From: Petrolisthes cinctipes
Lineage: Eukaryota; Arthropoda; Malacostraca; Decapoda; Porcellanidae
Direction of reading: 5' to 3'
Assembly: GCA_033782935.1 (NCBI GenBank)
Contig: JAWQEG010000166.1
Location: 3,624,001 to 3,688,000 of the forward strand
Length of the DNA stretch: 64,000 nt
Below are positions 47,367-62,300 of this stretch, piece by piece. The stretch's first letter is position 1. Each line of letters starts with the position of its first letter. Made by a program: the position numbers and the translations under genes. The notes beneath the pieces were generated by a model. The model did not search any database, was not told the DNA's origin, and saw nothing but the letters and a program-made list of their open reading frames with translations.

Positions 47367-48681
47367 TAAAATATCGATTTTTTAGCATGTTTTGGGCCTA
47401 TATTATGAAAATATTCTAGCACTGAGTAGGCATGTACAGATCGCTTCTGTGACCCAAAAATATCGAATTTTCGGGTTTTTTGAGCCTGAATTTGAGATAT
47501 GAACGGGTACAGAAGATGCATGCACATATCGACTTTGGACCCTTAAAATATCGATTTTTAGCATGTATTGGGCCTATATTTTGAAAATATTCTAACATTG
47601 AGTAGGCATGTACAGATCGCTTCTGGGACCCCAAAATATCGAATTTTCGGGTATTTTGGGCCTGAATTTGAAATATATCGACTTTGGGCACGTATAATAC
47701 CGATTTTTAGCGTGTTTTGGGCCTATATTTTGAAAATATTCTTGCACTGAGTAGGCATGTACAGATCGCTTCACGGACCCAAAAATATCGAATTTTCAAG
47801 TGTTTTGAGCCTGAATTTGAGATATAAACGGGTACAGAAGATGCATGCACATATCGACTTTTGGGCACCTAAAATATCGATTTTCAGCATGTTTTGGGCC
47901 TGCATCTGAGTAGGCATGTACAGATCGCTTCTGGGACCCCAAAATATCGAATTTTCGGGTGTTTGGAGCCTGAATTTGAGATATAAACGGGTACTGAAGA
48001 TGCATGCACATATCGACTTTTGGGCACCTAAAAGATCGATTTTCAGTATGTTTTGGGCCTGTATTTTAAAAAAAATACTCTAACACGGAGTAGGCATGTA
48101 CAGTTCGCTTCTGGGACCCCAAAATTTTGAATTTTCTGGTGTTTTAGGCCTGAATTTTAAATATATCGACTTTGGGTACCTAAAATATCGATTTTTAGCA
48201 TGTTTTGGGCCTATATTTTGAAAATATTCTAGCACTGAGGAGGCATGTACAGATCGCTTCACGGACCCAAAAATATCGAATTTTCGGGTGTTTTGAGCCT
48301 GAATTTGAGATATAAACGGGTACAGAAGATGCATGCACATATCGACTTTTGGGCACCTAAAATATCGATTTTCAGCATGTTTTGGGTTTGTATCTTGAAA
48401 ACATTCTAACTAGGAGTAGGGATGTACAGATCGCTTCTAGGACCCAAAAATACCGATTTTTCGGGTGTTTTGAGCCTGAATTTGAGATATAAACGGGTAC
48501 AGAAGATGCATGCACATATCGACTTTTGGGCACCTAAAAGATCGATTTTCAGTATGTTTTGGGCCTGTATTTTGAAAATACTCTAACACGGAGTAGGCAT
48601 GTACAGTTTGCTTCTGGGACCCCCAAATATCGAATTTTAGGGTGTTTTGGGCCTGAATTTGAGATATCGACTTTGGGGAAC
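47367..48681 (+). repeat. Higher-order repeat, 1315-bp period, copy 2
   Basis: Tandem copy of 46052-47366 with few substitutions, such as TAGCGTGTTTT near 47708 versus TAGCATGTTTT in copy 1. After 48682 the match to a third copy fails within one monomer. Confidence 0.9.
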
Positions 48682-51600
48682 TAAAATATCGATTTTTAGC
48701 ATGTTTTGGGCCTATATTTTGAAAATATTCTAGCACTAAGTAGGCATGTACAGATCACTTCTGGGACCCCAAAATATCGAATTTTCGGGTGTTTTGAGCC
48801 TGAATTTAGCATGTTTTGAGCCTATATTTTGAAAAAATTCTAGCACTGAGTAGGCATGTACAGATCGCTTCTGGGACCCAAAAATATCGAAATTTCGGGT
48901 GTTTTGTGGTTGAATTTGGGATATAAACGGGTGCAGAAGATGCATACACATGCTGACTTTGGGCACCTAAAATATCGATTTTCAGCTTGTTTTGGACCTG
49001 TATTTTCAAAATACTCTAACACGGAGTAAGCAAGTACAGATTGCTTCTGGGACCCCAAAATATCGAATTTTTGGGTGTTTTTGGCCTGAATTTGAGATAT
49101 CGACTTTGGGCACCTAAAATATCGATTTTTAGCATGTTTTGGGCCTATATTTTGAAAATATTCTAGCACTGAGTAGGCATGTACAGATCGCTTCTGGGAC
49201 CCCAAAATATCGAATTTTCGGGTGTTTTGAGCCTGAATTTGAGATATAAACGGGTACAGAAGATGCATGCACATATCGACTTTGGACTCTTAAAATATCG
49301 ATTTTTAGCATGTTTTGAGCCTATATTTTGAAAACATTCTAGCACTGACTAGACATGTATAGATCGCTTCTGGGACCCAAAATTATCAAATTTTCGGGTG
49401 GTTTGAGGTTGAATTTGAGATATAAACGAGTGCAGAAGATGCATACACATGTTGACTTTGGGCACCTAAAATATCGATTTTCAGCATGTTTTGGGCCTGC
49501 ATCTGAGTAGGCATGTACAGATCGCTTCTGGGACCCCAAAATATCGAATTTTCGGGTGTTTGGAGCCTGAATTTGAGATATAAACGGGTACTGAAGATGC
49601 ATGCACATATCGACTTTTTTACGCACCTAAAAGATCGATTTTCAGTATGTTTTGGGCCTGTATTTTAAAAAAAATACTCTAACACGGAGTAGGCATGTAC
49701 AGTTCGCTTCTGGGACCCCAAAATATCGAATTTTTGGGTGTTTTTGGCCTGAATTTGAGATATAAACGGGTACAGAAGATGCATCCACATATCGACTTTT
49801 ATGCACCTAAAAGAGCGATTTTCAGTATGTTTACGGCCTGTATATTGAAAATACTCTAACACGGAGTAGGCATGTACAGATCGCTTCTGGGACCCCAAAA
49901 TATCGAATTTTCGGGTGTTTGGAGCCTGAATTTGAGATATAAACGGGTACAGAAGATGCATGCACATATCGACTTTTGGGCACCTAAAAGATCGATTTTC
50001 AGTATGTTTTGGGTCTGTATTTTGAAAATACTCTAACACGGAATAGGCATGTACAGTTCGCTTCTGGGACCCCCAAATATCGAATTTTAGGGTGTTTTGG
50101 GCCTGAATTTGAGATATCGACTTTGGGCACCTAAAATATCGATTTTTAGCATGTTTTGGGCCTATATTTTGAAAATATTCTAGCACTAAGTAGGCATGTA
50201 CAGATCACTTCTGGGACCCCAAAATATCGAATTTTCGGGTGTTTTGAGCCTGAATTTGAGATATAAACGGGTGCAGATGATGCATGCACATATCGACTTT
50301 GGACACTTAACATATCGATTTTTAGTATGTTTTGAGCCTATATTTTGAAAAAATTCTAGCACTGAGTAGGCATGTACAGATCGCTTCTGGGACCCAAAAA
50401 TATCGAATTTTCGGGTGTTTTGAGGTTAAATTTGGGATATAAACGGGTACAGAAGATGCATGCACATATCGACTTTGAACACTTAAAATATCGATTTTCA
50501 ACACGTTTTGGGCCTGTATTTTGAAAACATTCTAGTACTGAGTAGGCATGTACAGATCGTTTCTGGGGCCCCAAAATATCGAGTTTTTAGGTGTTTTGGA
50601 CCTGAATTTGAGATATCGACTTTGGGGACCTAAAATATCGATTTTTAGCATGTTTTGGGCCTATATTTTGAAAATATTCTAGCACTAAGTAGGCATGTAC
50701 AGATCACTTCTGGGACCCCAAAATATCGAATTTTCGGGTGTTTTGAGCCTGAATTTAGCATGTTTTGAGCCTATATTTTGAAAAAATTCTAGCACTAAGT
50801 AGGCATGTACAGATCGCTTCTGGGACCCAAAAATATCGAATTTTCGGGTGTTTTGAGGTTGAATTTGGGATATAAACGCGTGCAGAAGATGCATTCACAT
50901 GTTGACTTTGGTCACCTAAAATATCGATTTTCAGCTTGTTTTGGGACTGTATTTTGAAAATACTCTAACACGGAATAAGCAAGTACAGATCGCTTCTGGG
51001 ACCCCTAAATATCGAATTTTCGGGTGTTTTGAGCCTGAATTTGAGATATAAACGGGTACAGAAGATGCATGCACATATCGACTTTTTGGCACCTAAAAGA
51101 TCGATTTTCAGTATGTTTTGGGCCTGTATTTTGAAAATACTCTAACATGGAGTAGGCATGTACAGTTCGCTTCTGGGACCCCAAAATATCGAATTTTAGG
51201 GTGTTTTGGGCCTGAATTTGAGATATCGACTTTGGGCACCTAAAATATCGATTTTTAGCATGTTTTGGGCCTATATTTTGAAAATATTCTAGCACTAAGT
51301 AGGCATGTACAGATCACTTCTGGGACCCCAAAATATCGAATTTTCGGGTGTTTTGAGCCTGAATTTGAGATATAAACGGGTACAAATAATGTATGCACAT
51401 ATCGACTTTGGACACTTAAAATATCGATTTTTACCATGTTTTGAGCCTATATTTTGAAAAAATTCTAGCACTGAGTAGGCATGTACAGATCGCTTCTGGG
51501 ACCCAAAAATATCGAATTTTCGGGTGTTTTGATGTTAAATTTGGGATATAAACGGGTACGTATCGACTTTTTGGCACCTAAAAGATCGATTTTCAGAATG

Positions 51601-52992
51601 TTTTGAGTCTGTATTTTGAAAATACTCTAACACGGACTAGGCATGTACAGTTCGATTCTGGGAACCCAAAATATCGAATTTTCGGGTGTTTTCGGCCTGA
51701 ATTTGAGATATCGACTTTGGGGACCTAAAATATCGATTTTTAGCATGTTTTGGGCCTATATTTTGAAAATATTCTAGCACTAAGTAGGCATGTCCAGTTC
51801 ACTTCTGGGACCCCAAAATATCGAATTTTCGGGTGTTTTGAGCCTGAATTTGAGATATAAACGGGTACAGACGATGCATGCACATATCGACTTTGGACAC
51901 TTAAAATATCGATTTTTAGCATGTTTTGAGCCTATATTTTGAAAAAATTCTAGCACTGAGTAGGCATGTACAGATCGCTTCTGGGACCCAAAAATATCGA
52001 ATTTTCAGGTGTTTTGAGGTTGAATTTGGGTTATAAACGGGTACAGAAGATGCATACACATGTTGACTTTGGTCACCTAAAATATCGATTTTCAGCTTGT
52101 TTTGGGCCTGTATTTTGAAAATACTCGAACACGGAGTAAGCAAGTACAGATCGCTTCTGGGACCCCAAAATATCGAATTTTCGGGTGTTTTGAGCCTGAA
52201 TTTGAGATATAAACGGGTACAGAAGATACATCCACATATCGACTTTTGGGCCCCTAAAAGATCGATTTTCAGTATGTTTTGGGCCTGTATATTGAAAATA
52301 CTCTAACACGGAGTAGGCATGTACAGATCGCTTCTGGGACCCCAAAATATCGAATTTTTGGGTGTTTTTGGCCTGAATTTCAGATATCGACTTTGGGCAC
52401 CTAAAATATCGATTTTTAGCATGTTTTGGGCCTATATTTTGAAAATATTCTAGCACTGAGTAGGCATGTACAGATCGCTTCTGGGACCCCAAAATATCGA
52501 ATTTTCGGGTGTTTTGAGCCTGAATTTGAGATATAAACGGGTACAGAAGATGCATGCACATATCGACTTTTGGGCACCTAAAATATCGATTTTGAGCATG
52601 TTTTGGGTCTGTATCTTGAAAACATTCTAACTAGGAGTAGGGATGTACAGATCGCATTTGGGACCCAAAAATACCGAATTTTCCGGTGTTTTCAGCCTGA
52701 ATTTGAGATATAAACGGGTACAGAAGATGCATGCACATATCGACTTTGGACAATTAACATATCGATTTTCAGCATGTTTTGGGCCTGTATATTGAAAACA
52801 TTCTAGCACTGAGTAGGCATGTGCAGATCGCTTCTGGGACCCCAAAATATCGAGTTTTTGGGAGTTTTGGACCTGAATTTGAGATATCTACATTGGGCAC
52901 GTAAAATATCGATTTTTAGCATGTTTTGGGCCTATATTATGAAAATATTCTAGCACTGAGTAGGCATGTACAGATCGCTTCTGTGACCAAAA
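48682..52992 (+). repeat. Satellite array between HOR blocks, with distant duplicates
   Basis: Mixed monomers. A ~112-bp monomer, in which GAGCCTGAATTTAGCATG fuses two units, occurs at 48799 and 50748 and marks related blocks downstream. The part from about 51.0 to 52.6 kb repeats 43.3-44.9 kb at an offset near 7.7 kb, with a 15-bp loss near 51560. No gene is seen. Confidence 0.9.
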
Positions 52993-54867
52993 AATATCGA
53001 ATTTTCGGGTTTTTTGAGCCTGAATTTGAGATATGAACGGGTACTGAAGATGCATGCACATATCGACTTTGGACACTTAAAATATCGATTTTTAGCATGT
53101 TTTGGGCCTATATTTTGAAAATATTCTAACACTGAGTAGGCATGTACAGATCGCTTCTGGGACCCCAAAATATCGAATTTTCGGGTATTTTGGGCCTGAA
53201 TTTGAAATATATCGACTTTGGGCACGTAAAATACCGATTTTTAGCATGTTTTGGGCCTATATTTTGAAAATATTCTTGCACTGAGTAGGCATGTACAGAT
53301 CGCTTCACGGACCCAAAAATATCGAATTTTCAAGTGTTTTGAGCCTGAATTTGAGATATAAACGGGTACAGAAGATGCATGCACATATCGACTTTTGGGC
53401 ACCTAAAATATCGATTTTCAGCATGTTTTGGGCCTGCATCTGAGTAGGCATGTACAGATCGCTTCTGGGACCCCAAAATATCGAATTTTCGGGTTTTTGG
53501 AGCCTGAATTTGAGATATAAACGGGTACTGAAGATGCATGCACATATCGACTTTTGGGCACCTAAAAGATCGATTTTCAGTATGTTTTGGGCCTGTATTT
53601 TAAAAAAATACTCTAACACGGAGTAGGCATGTACAGTTCGCTTCTGGGACCCCAAAATATCGAATTTTCTGGTGTTTTAGGCCTGAATTTGAAATATATC
53701 GACTTTGGGTACCTAAAATATCGATTTTTAGCATGTTTTGGGCCTATATTTTGAAAATATTCTAGCACTGAGGAGGCATGTACAGATCGCTTCACGGACC
53801 CAAAAATATCGAATTTTCGGGTGTTTTGAGCCTGAATTTGAGATATAAACGGGTACAGAAGATGCATGCACATATCGACTTTTGGGCACCTAAAATATCG
53901 ATTTTCAGCATGTTTTGGGTTTGTATCTTGAAAACATTCTAACTAGGAGTAGGGATGTACAGATCGCTTCTATGACCCAAAAATACCGAATTTTCGGGTG
54001 TTTTGAGCCTGAATTTGAGATATAAACGGGTACAGAAGATGCATGCACATATCGACTTTTGGGCACCTAAAAGATCGATTTTCAGTATGTTTTGGGCCTG
54101 TATTTTGAAAATACTCTAACACGGAGTAGGCATGTACAGTTTGCTTCTGGGACCCCCAAATATCGAATTTTAGGGTGTTTTGGGCCTGAATTTGAGATAT
54201 CGACTTTGGGGAACTAAAATATCGATTTTTAGCATGTTTTGGGCCTATATTTTGATAATATTCTGGCACTAAGTAGGCATGTACAGATCACTTCTGGGAC
54301 CCCAAAATATCGAATTTTCGGGTGTTTTGAGCCTGAATTTAGCATGTTTTGAGCCTATATTTTGAAAAAATTCTAGCACTGAGTAGGCATGTACAGATCG
54401 CTTCTGGGACCCAAAAATATCGAAATTTCGGGTGTTTTGAGGTTGAATTTGGGATATAAACGGGTGCAGAAGATGCATACACATGCTGACTTTGGTCACC
54501 TAAAATATCGATTTTCAGCTTGTTTTGGACCTGTATTTTCAAAATACTCTAACACGGAGTAAGCAAGTACAGATTGCTTCTGGGACCCCAAAATATCGAA
54601 TTTTTGGGTGTTTTTGGCCTGAATTTGAGATATCGACTTTGGGCACCTAAAATATCGATTTTTAGCATGTTTTGGGCCTATATTTTGAAAATATTCTAGC
54701 ACTGAGTAGGCATCTACAGATCGCTTCTGGGACCCCAAAATATCTAATTTTCGGGTGTTTTGAGCCTGAATTTGAGATATAAACGGGTACAGAAGATGCA
54801 TGCACATATCGACTTTGGACTCTTAAAATATCGATTTTTAGCATGTTTTGAGCCTATATTTTGAAAA
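52993..54867 (+). repeat. HOR block, 2422-bp offset, first copy
   Basis: This 1875-bp segment recurs at 55415-57289 and again, a further 3931 bp on, from 59346. It carries GGGTTTTTTGAGCC, ATATGAACGGGTACTG, CACGGACCC and the 112-bp fused monomer (54336). Confidence 0.88.
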
Positions 54868-55414
54868 AATTCTAGCACTGAGTAGGCATGTACAGATCGC
54901 TTCTGGGACCCAAAAATATCGAATTTTCAGGTGTTTTGAGGTTGAATTTGGGTTATAAACGGGTACAGAAGATGCATACACATGTTGACTTTGGTCACCT
55001 AAAATATCGATTTTCAGCTTGTTTTGGGCCTGTATTTTGAAAATACTCGAACACGGAGTAAGCAAGTACAGATCGCTTCTGGGACCCCAAAATATCGAAT
55101 TTTCGGGTGTTTTGAGCCTGAATTTGAGATATAAACGGGTACAGAAGATACATCCACATATCGACTTTTGGGCCCCTAAAAGATCGATTTTCAGTATGTT
55201 TTGGGCCTGTATATTGAAAATACTCTAACACGGAGTAGGCATGTACAGATCGCTTCTGGGACCCCAAAATATCGAATTTTTGGGTGTTTTTGGCCTGAAT
55301 TTCAGATATCGACTTTGGGCACCTAAAATATCGATTTTTAGCATGTTTTGGGCCTATATTTTGAAAATATTCTAGCACTGAGTAGGCATGTACAGATCGC
55401 TTCTGGGACCCCAA
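54868..55414 (+). repeat. Satellite segment copied from the 51.9-52.5 kb block
   Basis: Between the two 2422-offset blocks lies a segment matching about 51946-52492 at an offset of 2922 bp. The switch in offset at both ends shows that the array was built by several unequal exchanges with different registers. Confidence 0.82.
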
Positions 55415-58400
55415 AATATCGAATTTTCGGGTTTTTTGAGCCTGAATTTGAGATATGAACGGGTACTGAAGATGCATGCACATATCGACTTTGGACACTT
55501 AAAATATCGATTTTTAGCATGTTTTGGGCCTATATTTTGAAAATATTCTAACACTGAGTAGGCATGTACAGATCGCTTCTGGGACCCCAAAATATCGAAT
55601 TTTCGGGTATTTTGGGCCTGAATTTGAAATATATCGACTTTGGGCACGTAAAATACCGATTTTTAGCATGTTTTGGGCCTATATTTTGAAAATATTCTTG
55701 CACTGAGTAGGCATGTACAGATCGCTTCACGGACCCAAAAATATCGAATTTTCAAGTGTTTTGAGCCTGAATTTGAGATATAAACGGGTACAGAAGATGC
55801 ATGCACATATCGACTTTTGGGCACCTAAAATATCGATTTTCAGCATGTTTTGGGCCTGCATCTGAGTAGGCATGTACAGATCGCTTCTGGGACCCCAAAA
55901 TATCGAATTTTCGGGTTTTTGGAGCCTGAATTTGAGATATAAACGGGTACTGAAGATGCATGCACATATCGACTTTTGGGCACCTAAAAGATCGATTTTC
56001 AGTATGTTTTGGGCCTGTATTTTAAAAAAATACTCTAACACGGAGTAGGCATGTACAGTTCGCTTCTGGGACCCCAAAATATCGAATTTTCTGGTGTTTT
56101 AGGCCTGAATTTGAAATATATCGACTTTGGGTACCTAAAATATCGATTTTTAGCATGTTTTGGGCCTATATTTTGAAAATATTCTAGCACTGAGGAGGCA
56201 TGTACAGATCGCTTCACGGACCCAAAAATATCGAATTTTCGGGTGTTTTGAGCCTGAATTTGAGATATAAACGGGTACAGAAGATGCATGCACATATCGA
56301 CTTTTGGGCACCTAAAATATCGATTTTCAGCATGTTTTGGGTTTGTATCTTGAAAACATTCTAACTAGGAGTAGGGATGTACAGATCGCTTCTAGGACCC
56401 AAAAATACCGAATTTTCGGGTGTTTTGAGCCTGAATTTGAGATATAAACGGGTACAGAAGATGCATGCACATATCGACTTTTGGGCACCTAAAAGATCGA
56501 TTTTCAGTATGTTTTGGGCCTGTATTTTGAAAATACTCTAACACGGAGTAGGCATGTACAGTTTGCTTCTGGGACCCCCAAATATCGAATTTTAGGGTGT
56601 TTTGGGCCTGAATTTGAGATATCGACTTTGGGGAACTAAAATATCGATTTTTAGCATGTTTTGGGCCTATATTTTGATAATATTCTAGCACTAAGTAGGC
56701 ATGTACAGATCACTTCTGGGACCCCAAAATATCGAATTTTCGGGTGTTTTGAGCCTGAATTTAGCATGTTTTGAGCCTATATTTTGAAAAAATTCTAGCA
56801 CTGAGTAGGCATGTACAGATCGCTTCTGGGACCCAAAAATATCGAAATTTCGGGTGTTTTGAGGTTGAATTTGGGATATAAACGGGTGCAGAAGATGCAT
56901 ACACATGCTGACTTTGGTCACCTAAAATATCGATTTTCAGCTTGTTTTGGACCTGTATTTTCAAAATACTCTAACACGGAGTAAGCAAGTACAGATTGCT
57001 TCTGGGACCCCAAAATATCGAATTTTTGGGTGTTTTTGGCCTGAATTTGAGATATCGACTTTGTGCACCTAAAATATCGATTTTTAGCATGTTTTGGGCC
57101 TATATTTTGAAAATATTCTAGCACTGAGTAGGCATCTACAGATCGCTTCTGGGACCCCAAAATATCTAATTTTCGGGTGTTTTGAGCCTGAATTTGAGAT
57201 ATAAACGGGTACAGAAGATGCATGCACATATCGACTTTGGACTCTTAAAATATCGATTTTTAGCATGTTTTGAGCCTATATTTTGAAAACATTCTAGCAC
57301 TGACTAGACATGTATAGATCGCTTCTGGGACCCAAAATTATCAAATTTTCGGGTGGTTTGAGGTTGAATTTGAGATATAAACGAGTGCAGAAGATGCATA
57401 CACATGTTGACTTTGGGCACCTAAAATATCGATTTTCAGCATGTTTTGGGCCTGCATCTGAGTAGGCATGTACAGATCGCTTCTGGGACCCCAAAATATC
57501 GAATTTTCGGGTGTTTGGAGCCTGAATTTGAGATATAAACGGGTACTGAAGATGCATGCACATATCGACTTTTTTACGCACCTAAAAGATCGATTTTCAG
57601 TATGTTTTGGGCCTGTATTTAAAAAAAAAATACTCTAACACGGAGTAGGCATGTACAGTTCGCTTCTGGGACCCCAAAATATCGAATTTTCGGGTGTTTT
57701 GGGCCTGAATTTGAAATATATCGACTTTGGGCACCTAAAATATCGATTTTTAGCATGTTTTGAGCCTATATTTTGAAAATATTCTAGCACTGAGTAGGCA
57801 TGTACAGATCGCTTCTGGGACCCCAAAATATCGAATTTTCGGGTGTTTTGAGCCTGAATTTGAGATATAAACGGGTACAGAAGATGCATGCACATATCGA
57901 CTTTGGACTCATAAAATATCGATTTTTAGCATGTTTTGAGCCTATATTTTGAAAACATTCTAGCACTGACTAGACATGTATAGATCGCTTCTGGGACCCA
58001 AAATTATCAAATTTTCGGGTGGTTTGAGGTTGAATTTGAGATATAAACGAGTGCAGAAGATGCATACACATGTTGACTTTGGGCACCTAAAATATCGATT
58101 TTCAGCATGTTTTGGGCCTGCATCTGAGTAGGCATGTAAAGATCGCTTCTGGGACCCCAAAATATCGAATTTTCGGGTGTTTGGAGCCTGAATTTGAGAT
58201 ATAAACGGGTACTGAAGATGCATGCACATATCGACTTTTTTACGCACCTAAAAGATCGATTTTCAGTATGTTTTGGGCCTGTATTTTAAAAAAAAATACT
58301 CTAACACGGAGTAGGCATGTACAGTTCGCTTCTGGGACCCCAAAATATCGAATTTTCGGGTGTTTTGGGCCTGAATTTGAAATATATCGACTTTGGGCAC

Positions 58401-59344
58401 CTAAAATATCGATTTTTAGCATGTTTTGAGCCTATATTTTGAAAATATTCTAGCACTGAGTAGGCATGTACAGATCGCTTCACGGACCCTAAAATATCGA
58501 ATTTTCGGGTGTTTTGAGCCTGAATTTGAGATATAAACGGGTACAGAAGATGCATGCACATATCGACTTTTGGGCACGTAAAATATCGATTTTGAGCATG
58601 TTTTGGGTTTGTATCTTGAAAACATTCTAACTAGGAGTAGGGATGTACAGATCGCTTCTAGGACCCAAAAATACCGAATTTTCGGGTGTTTTGAGCCTGA
58701 ATTTGAGATATAAACGGGTACAGAAGATGCATGCACATATTGACTTTGTGCACTTAAAATATCGATTTTCAGCATGTTTTGGGCCTCTATTTAGAAAATT
58801 CTCTAACTAGGAGTAGGCATGTACAGATCGCTTCTGGGACCCAAAAATATCGAATTTTCGGGAGTTTTGAGCCTGAATTTGAGATATAAACGGGTACAGA
58901 AGATGCATGCACATATCGACTTTTGGGCACCTAAAATATCGATTTTGAGCATGTTTTGGGTCTGTATCTTGAAAACATTCTAACTAGGAGTAGGGATGTA
59001 CAGATCGCATTTGGGACCCAAAAATACCGAATTTTCCGGTGTTTTCAGCCTGAATTTGAGATATAAACGGGTACAGAAGATGCATGCACATATCGACTTT
59101 GGACAATTAACATATCGATTTTCAGCATGTTTTGGGCCTGTATATTGAAAACATTCTAGCACTGAGTAGGCATGTGCAGATCGCTTCTGGGACCCCAAAA
59201 TATCGAGTTTTTGGGAGTTTTGGACCTGAATTTGAGATATCTACATTGGGCACGTAAAATATCGATTTTTAGCATGTTTTGGGCCTATATTATGAAAATA
59301 TTCTAGCACTGAGTAGGCATGTACAGATCGCTTCTGTGACCCAA
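55414..59344 (+). repeat. Higher-order repeat, 3931-bp period, copy 1
   Basis: The first part repeats the 52993-54867 block. The unit then contains two tandem 666-bp subunits (about 57053-58384) and ends with a segment (58924-59344) matching about 52571-52991. Positions 55414-58923 are repeated from 59345 onward. Confidence 0.88.
57053..58384 (+). repeat. Nested tandem 666-bp HOR (two copies)
   Basis: The copies meet near 57718/57719. Both contain GACTAGACATGTATAG, AAATTATCAAATTTTCGGG and CGACTTTTTTACGCACC, and a poly(A) run whose length differs between copies. Boundaries are approximate to a few tens of bases. Confidence 0.85.
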
Positions 59345-62300
59345 AAATATCGAATTTTCGGGTTTTTTGAGCCTGAATTTGAGATATGAACGGGTACTGA
59401 AGATGCATGCACATATCGACTTTGGACACTTAAAATATCGATTTTTAGCATGTTTTGGGCCTATATTTTGAAAATATTCTAACACTGAGTAGGCATGTAC
59501 AGATCGCTTCTGGGACCCCAAAATATCGAATTTTCGGGTATTTTGGGCCTGAATTTGAAATATATCGACTTTGGGCACGTAAAATACCGATTTTTAGCAT
59601 GTTTTGGGCCTATATTTTGAAAATATTCTTGCACTGAGTAGGCATGTACAGATCGCTTCACGGACCCAAAAATATCGAATTTTCAAGTGTTTTGAGCCTG
59701 AATTTGAGATATAAACGGGTACAGACGATGCATGCACATATCGACTTTTGGGCACCTAAAATATCGATTTTCAGCATGTTTTGGGCCTGCATCTGAGTAG
59801 GCATGTACAGATCGCTTCTGGGACCCCAAAATATCGAATTTTCGGGTTTTTGGAGCCTGAATTTGAGATATAAACGGGTACTGAAGATGCATGCACATAT
59901 CGACTTTTGGGCACCTAAAAGATCGATTTTCAGTATGTTTTGGGCCTGTATTTTAAAAAAATACTCTAACACGGAGTAGGCATGTACAGTTCGCTTCTGG
60001 GACCCCAAAATATCGAATTTTCTGGTGTTTTAGGCCTGAATTTGAAATATATCGACTTTGGGTACCTAAAATATCGATTTTTAGCATGTTTTGGGCCTAT
60101 ATTTTGAAAATATTCTAGCACTGAGGAGGCATGTACAGATCGCTTCACGGACCCAAAAATATCGAATTTTCGGGTGTTTTGAGCCTGAATTTGAGATATA
60201 AACGGGTACAGAAGATGCATGCACATATCGACTTTTGGGCACCTAAAATATCGATTTTCAGCATGTTTTGGGTTTGTATCTTGAAAACATTCTAACTAGG
60301 AGTAGGGATGTACAGATCGCTTCTAGGACCCAAAAATACCGAATTTTCGGGTGTTTTGAGCCTGAATTTGAGATATAAACGGGTACAGAAGATGCATGCA
60401 CATATCGACTTTTGGGCACCTAAAAGATCGATTTTCAGTATGTTTTGGGCCTGTATTTTGAAAATACTCTAACACGGAGTAGGCATGTACAGTTTGCTTC
60501 TGGGACCCCCAAATATCGAATTTTAGGGTGTTTTGGGCCTGAATTTGAGATATCGACTTTGGGGAACTAAAATATCGATTTTTAGCATGTTTTGGGCCTA
60601 TATTTTGATAATATTCTAGCACTAAGTAGGCATGTACAGATCACTTCTGGGACCCCAAAATATCGAATTTTCGGGTGTTTTGAGCCTGAATTTAGCATGT
60701 TTTGAGCCTATATTTTGAAAAAATTCTATCACTGAGTAGGCATGTACAGATCGCTTCTGGGACCCAAAAATATCGAAATTTCGGGTGTTTTGAGGTTGAA
60801 TTTGGGATATAAACGGGTGCAGAAGATGCATACACATGCTGACTTTGGTCACCTAAAATATCGATTTTCAGCTTGTTTTGGACCTGTATTTTCAAAATAC
60901 TCTAACACGGAGTAAGCAAGTACAGATTGCTTCTGGGACCCCAAAATATCGAATTTTTGGGTGTTTTTGGCCTGAATTTGAGATATCGACTTTGTGCACC
61001 TAAAATATCGATTTTTAGCATGTTTTGGGCCTATATTTTGAAAATATTCTAGCACTGAGTAGGCATCTACAGATCGCTTCTGGGACCCCAAAATATCTAA
61101 TTTTCGGGTGTTTTGAGCCTGAATTTGAGATATAAACGGGTACAGAAGATGCATGCACATATCGACTTTGGACTCTTAAAATATCGATTTTTAGCATGTT
61201 TTGAGCCTATATTTTGAAAACATTCTAGCACTGACTAGACATGTATAGATCGCTTCTGGGACCCAAAATTATCAAATTTTCGGGTGGTTTGAGGTTGAAT
61301 TTGAGATATAAACGAGTGCAGAAGATGCATACACATGTTGACTTTGGGCACCTAAAATATCGATTTTCAGCATGTTTTGGGCCTGCATCTGAGTAGGCAT
61401 GTACAGATCGCTTCTGGGACCCCAAAATATCGAATTTTCGGGTGTTTGGAGCCTGAATTTGAGATATAAACGGGTACTGAAGATGCATGCACATATCGAC
61501 TTTTTTACGCACCTAAAAGATCGATTTTCAGTATGTTTTGGGCCTGTATTTAAAAAAAAAATACTCTAACACGGAGTAGGCATGTACAGTTCGCTTCTGG
61601 GACCCCAAAATATCGAATTTTCGGGTGTTTTGGGCCTGAATTTGAAATATATCGACTTTGGGCACCTAAAATATCGATTTTTAGCATGTTTTGAGCCTAT
61701 ATTTTGAAAATATTCTAGCACTGAGTAGGCATGTACAGATCGCTTCTGGGACCCCAAAATATCGAATTTTCGGGTGTTTTGAGCCTGAATTTGAGATATA
61801 AACGGGTACAGAAGATGCATGCACATATCGACTTTGGACTCTTAAAATATCGATTTTTAGCATGTTTTGAGCCTATATTTTGAAAACATTCTAGCACTGA
61901 CTAGACATGTATAGATCGCTTCTGGGACCCAAAATTATCAAATTTTCGGGTGGTTTGAGGTTGAATTTGAGATATAAACGAGTGCAGAAGATGCATACAC
62001 ATGTTGACTTTGGGCACCTAAAATATCGATTTTCAGCATGTTTTGGGCCTGCATCTGAGTAGGCATGTAAAGATCGCTTCTGGGACCCCAAAATATCGAA
62101 TTTTCGGGTGTTTGGAGCCTGAATTTGAGATATAAACGGGTACTGAAGATGCATGCACATATCGACTTTTTTACGCACCTAAAAGATCGATTTTCAGTAT
62201 GTTTTGGGCCTGTATTTAAAAAAAAAATACTCTAACACGGAGTAGGCATGTACAGTTCGCTTCTGGGACCCCAAAATATCGAATTTTCGGGTGTTTTGGG

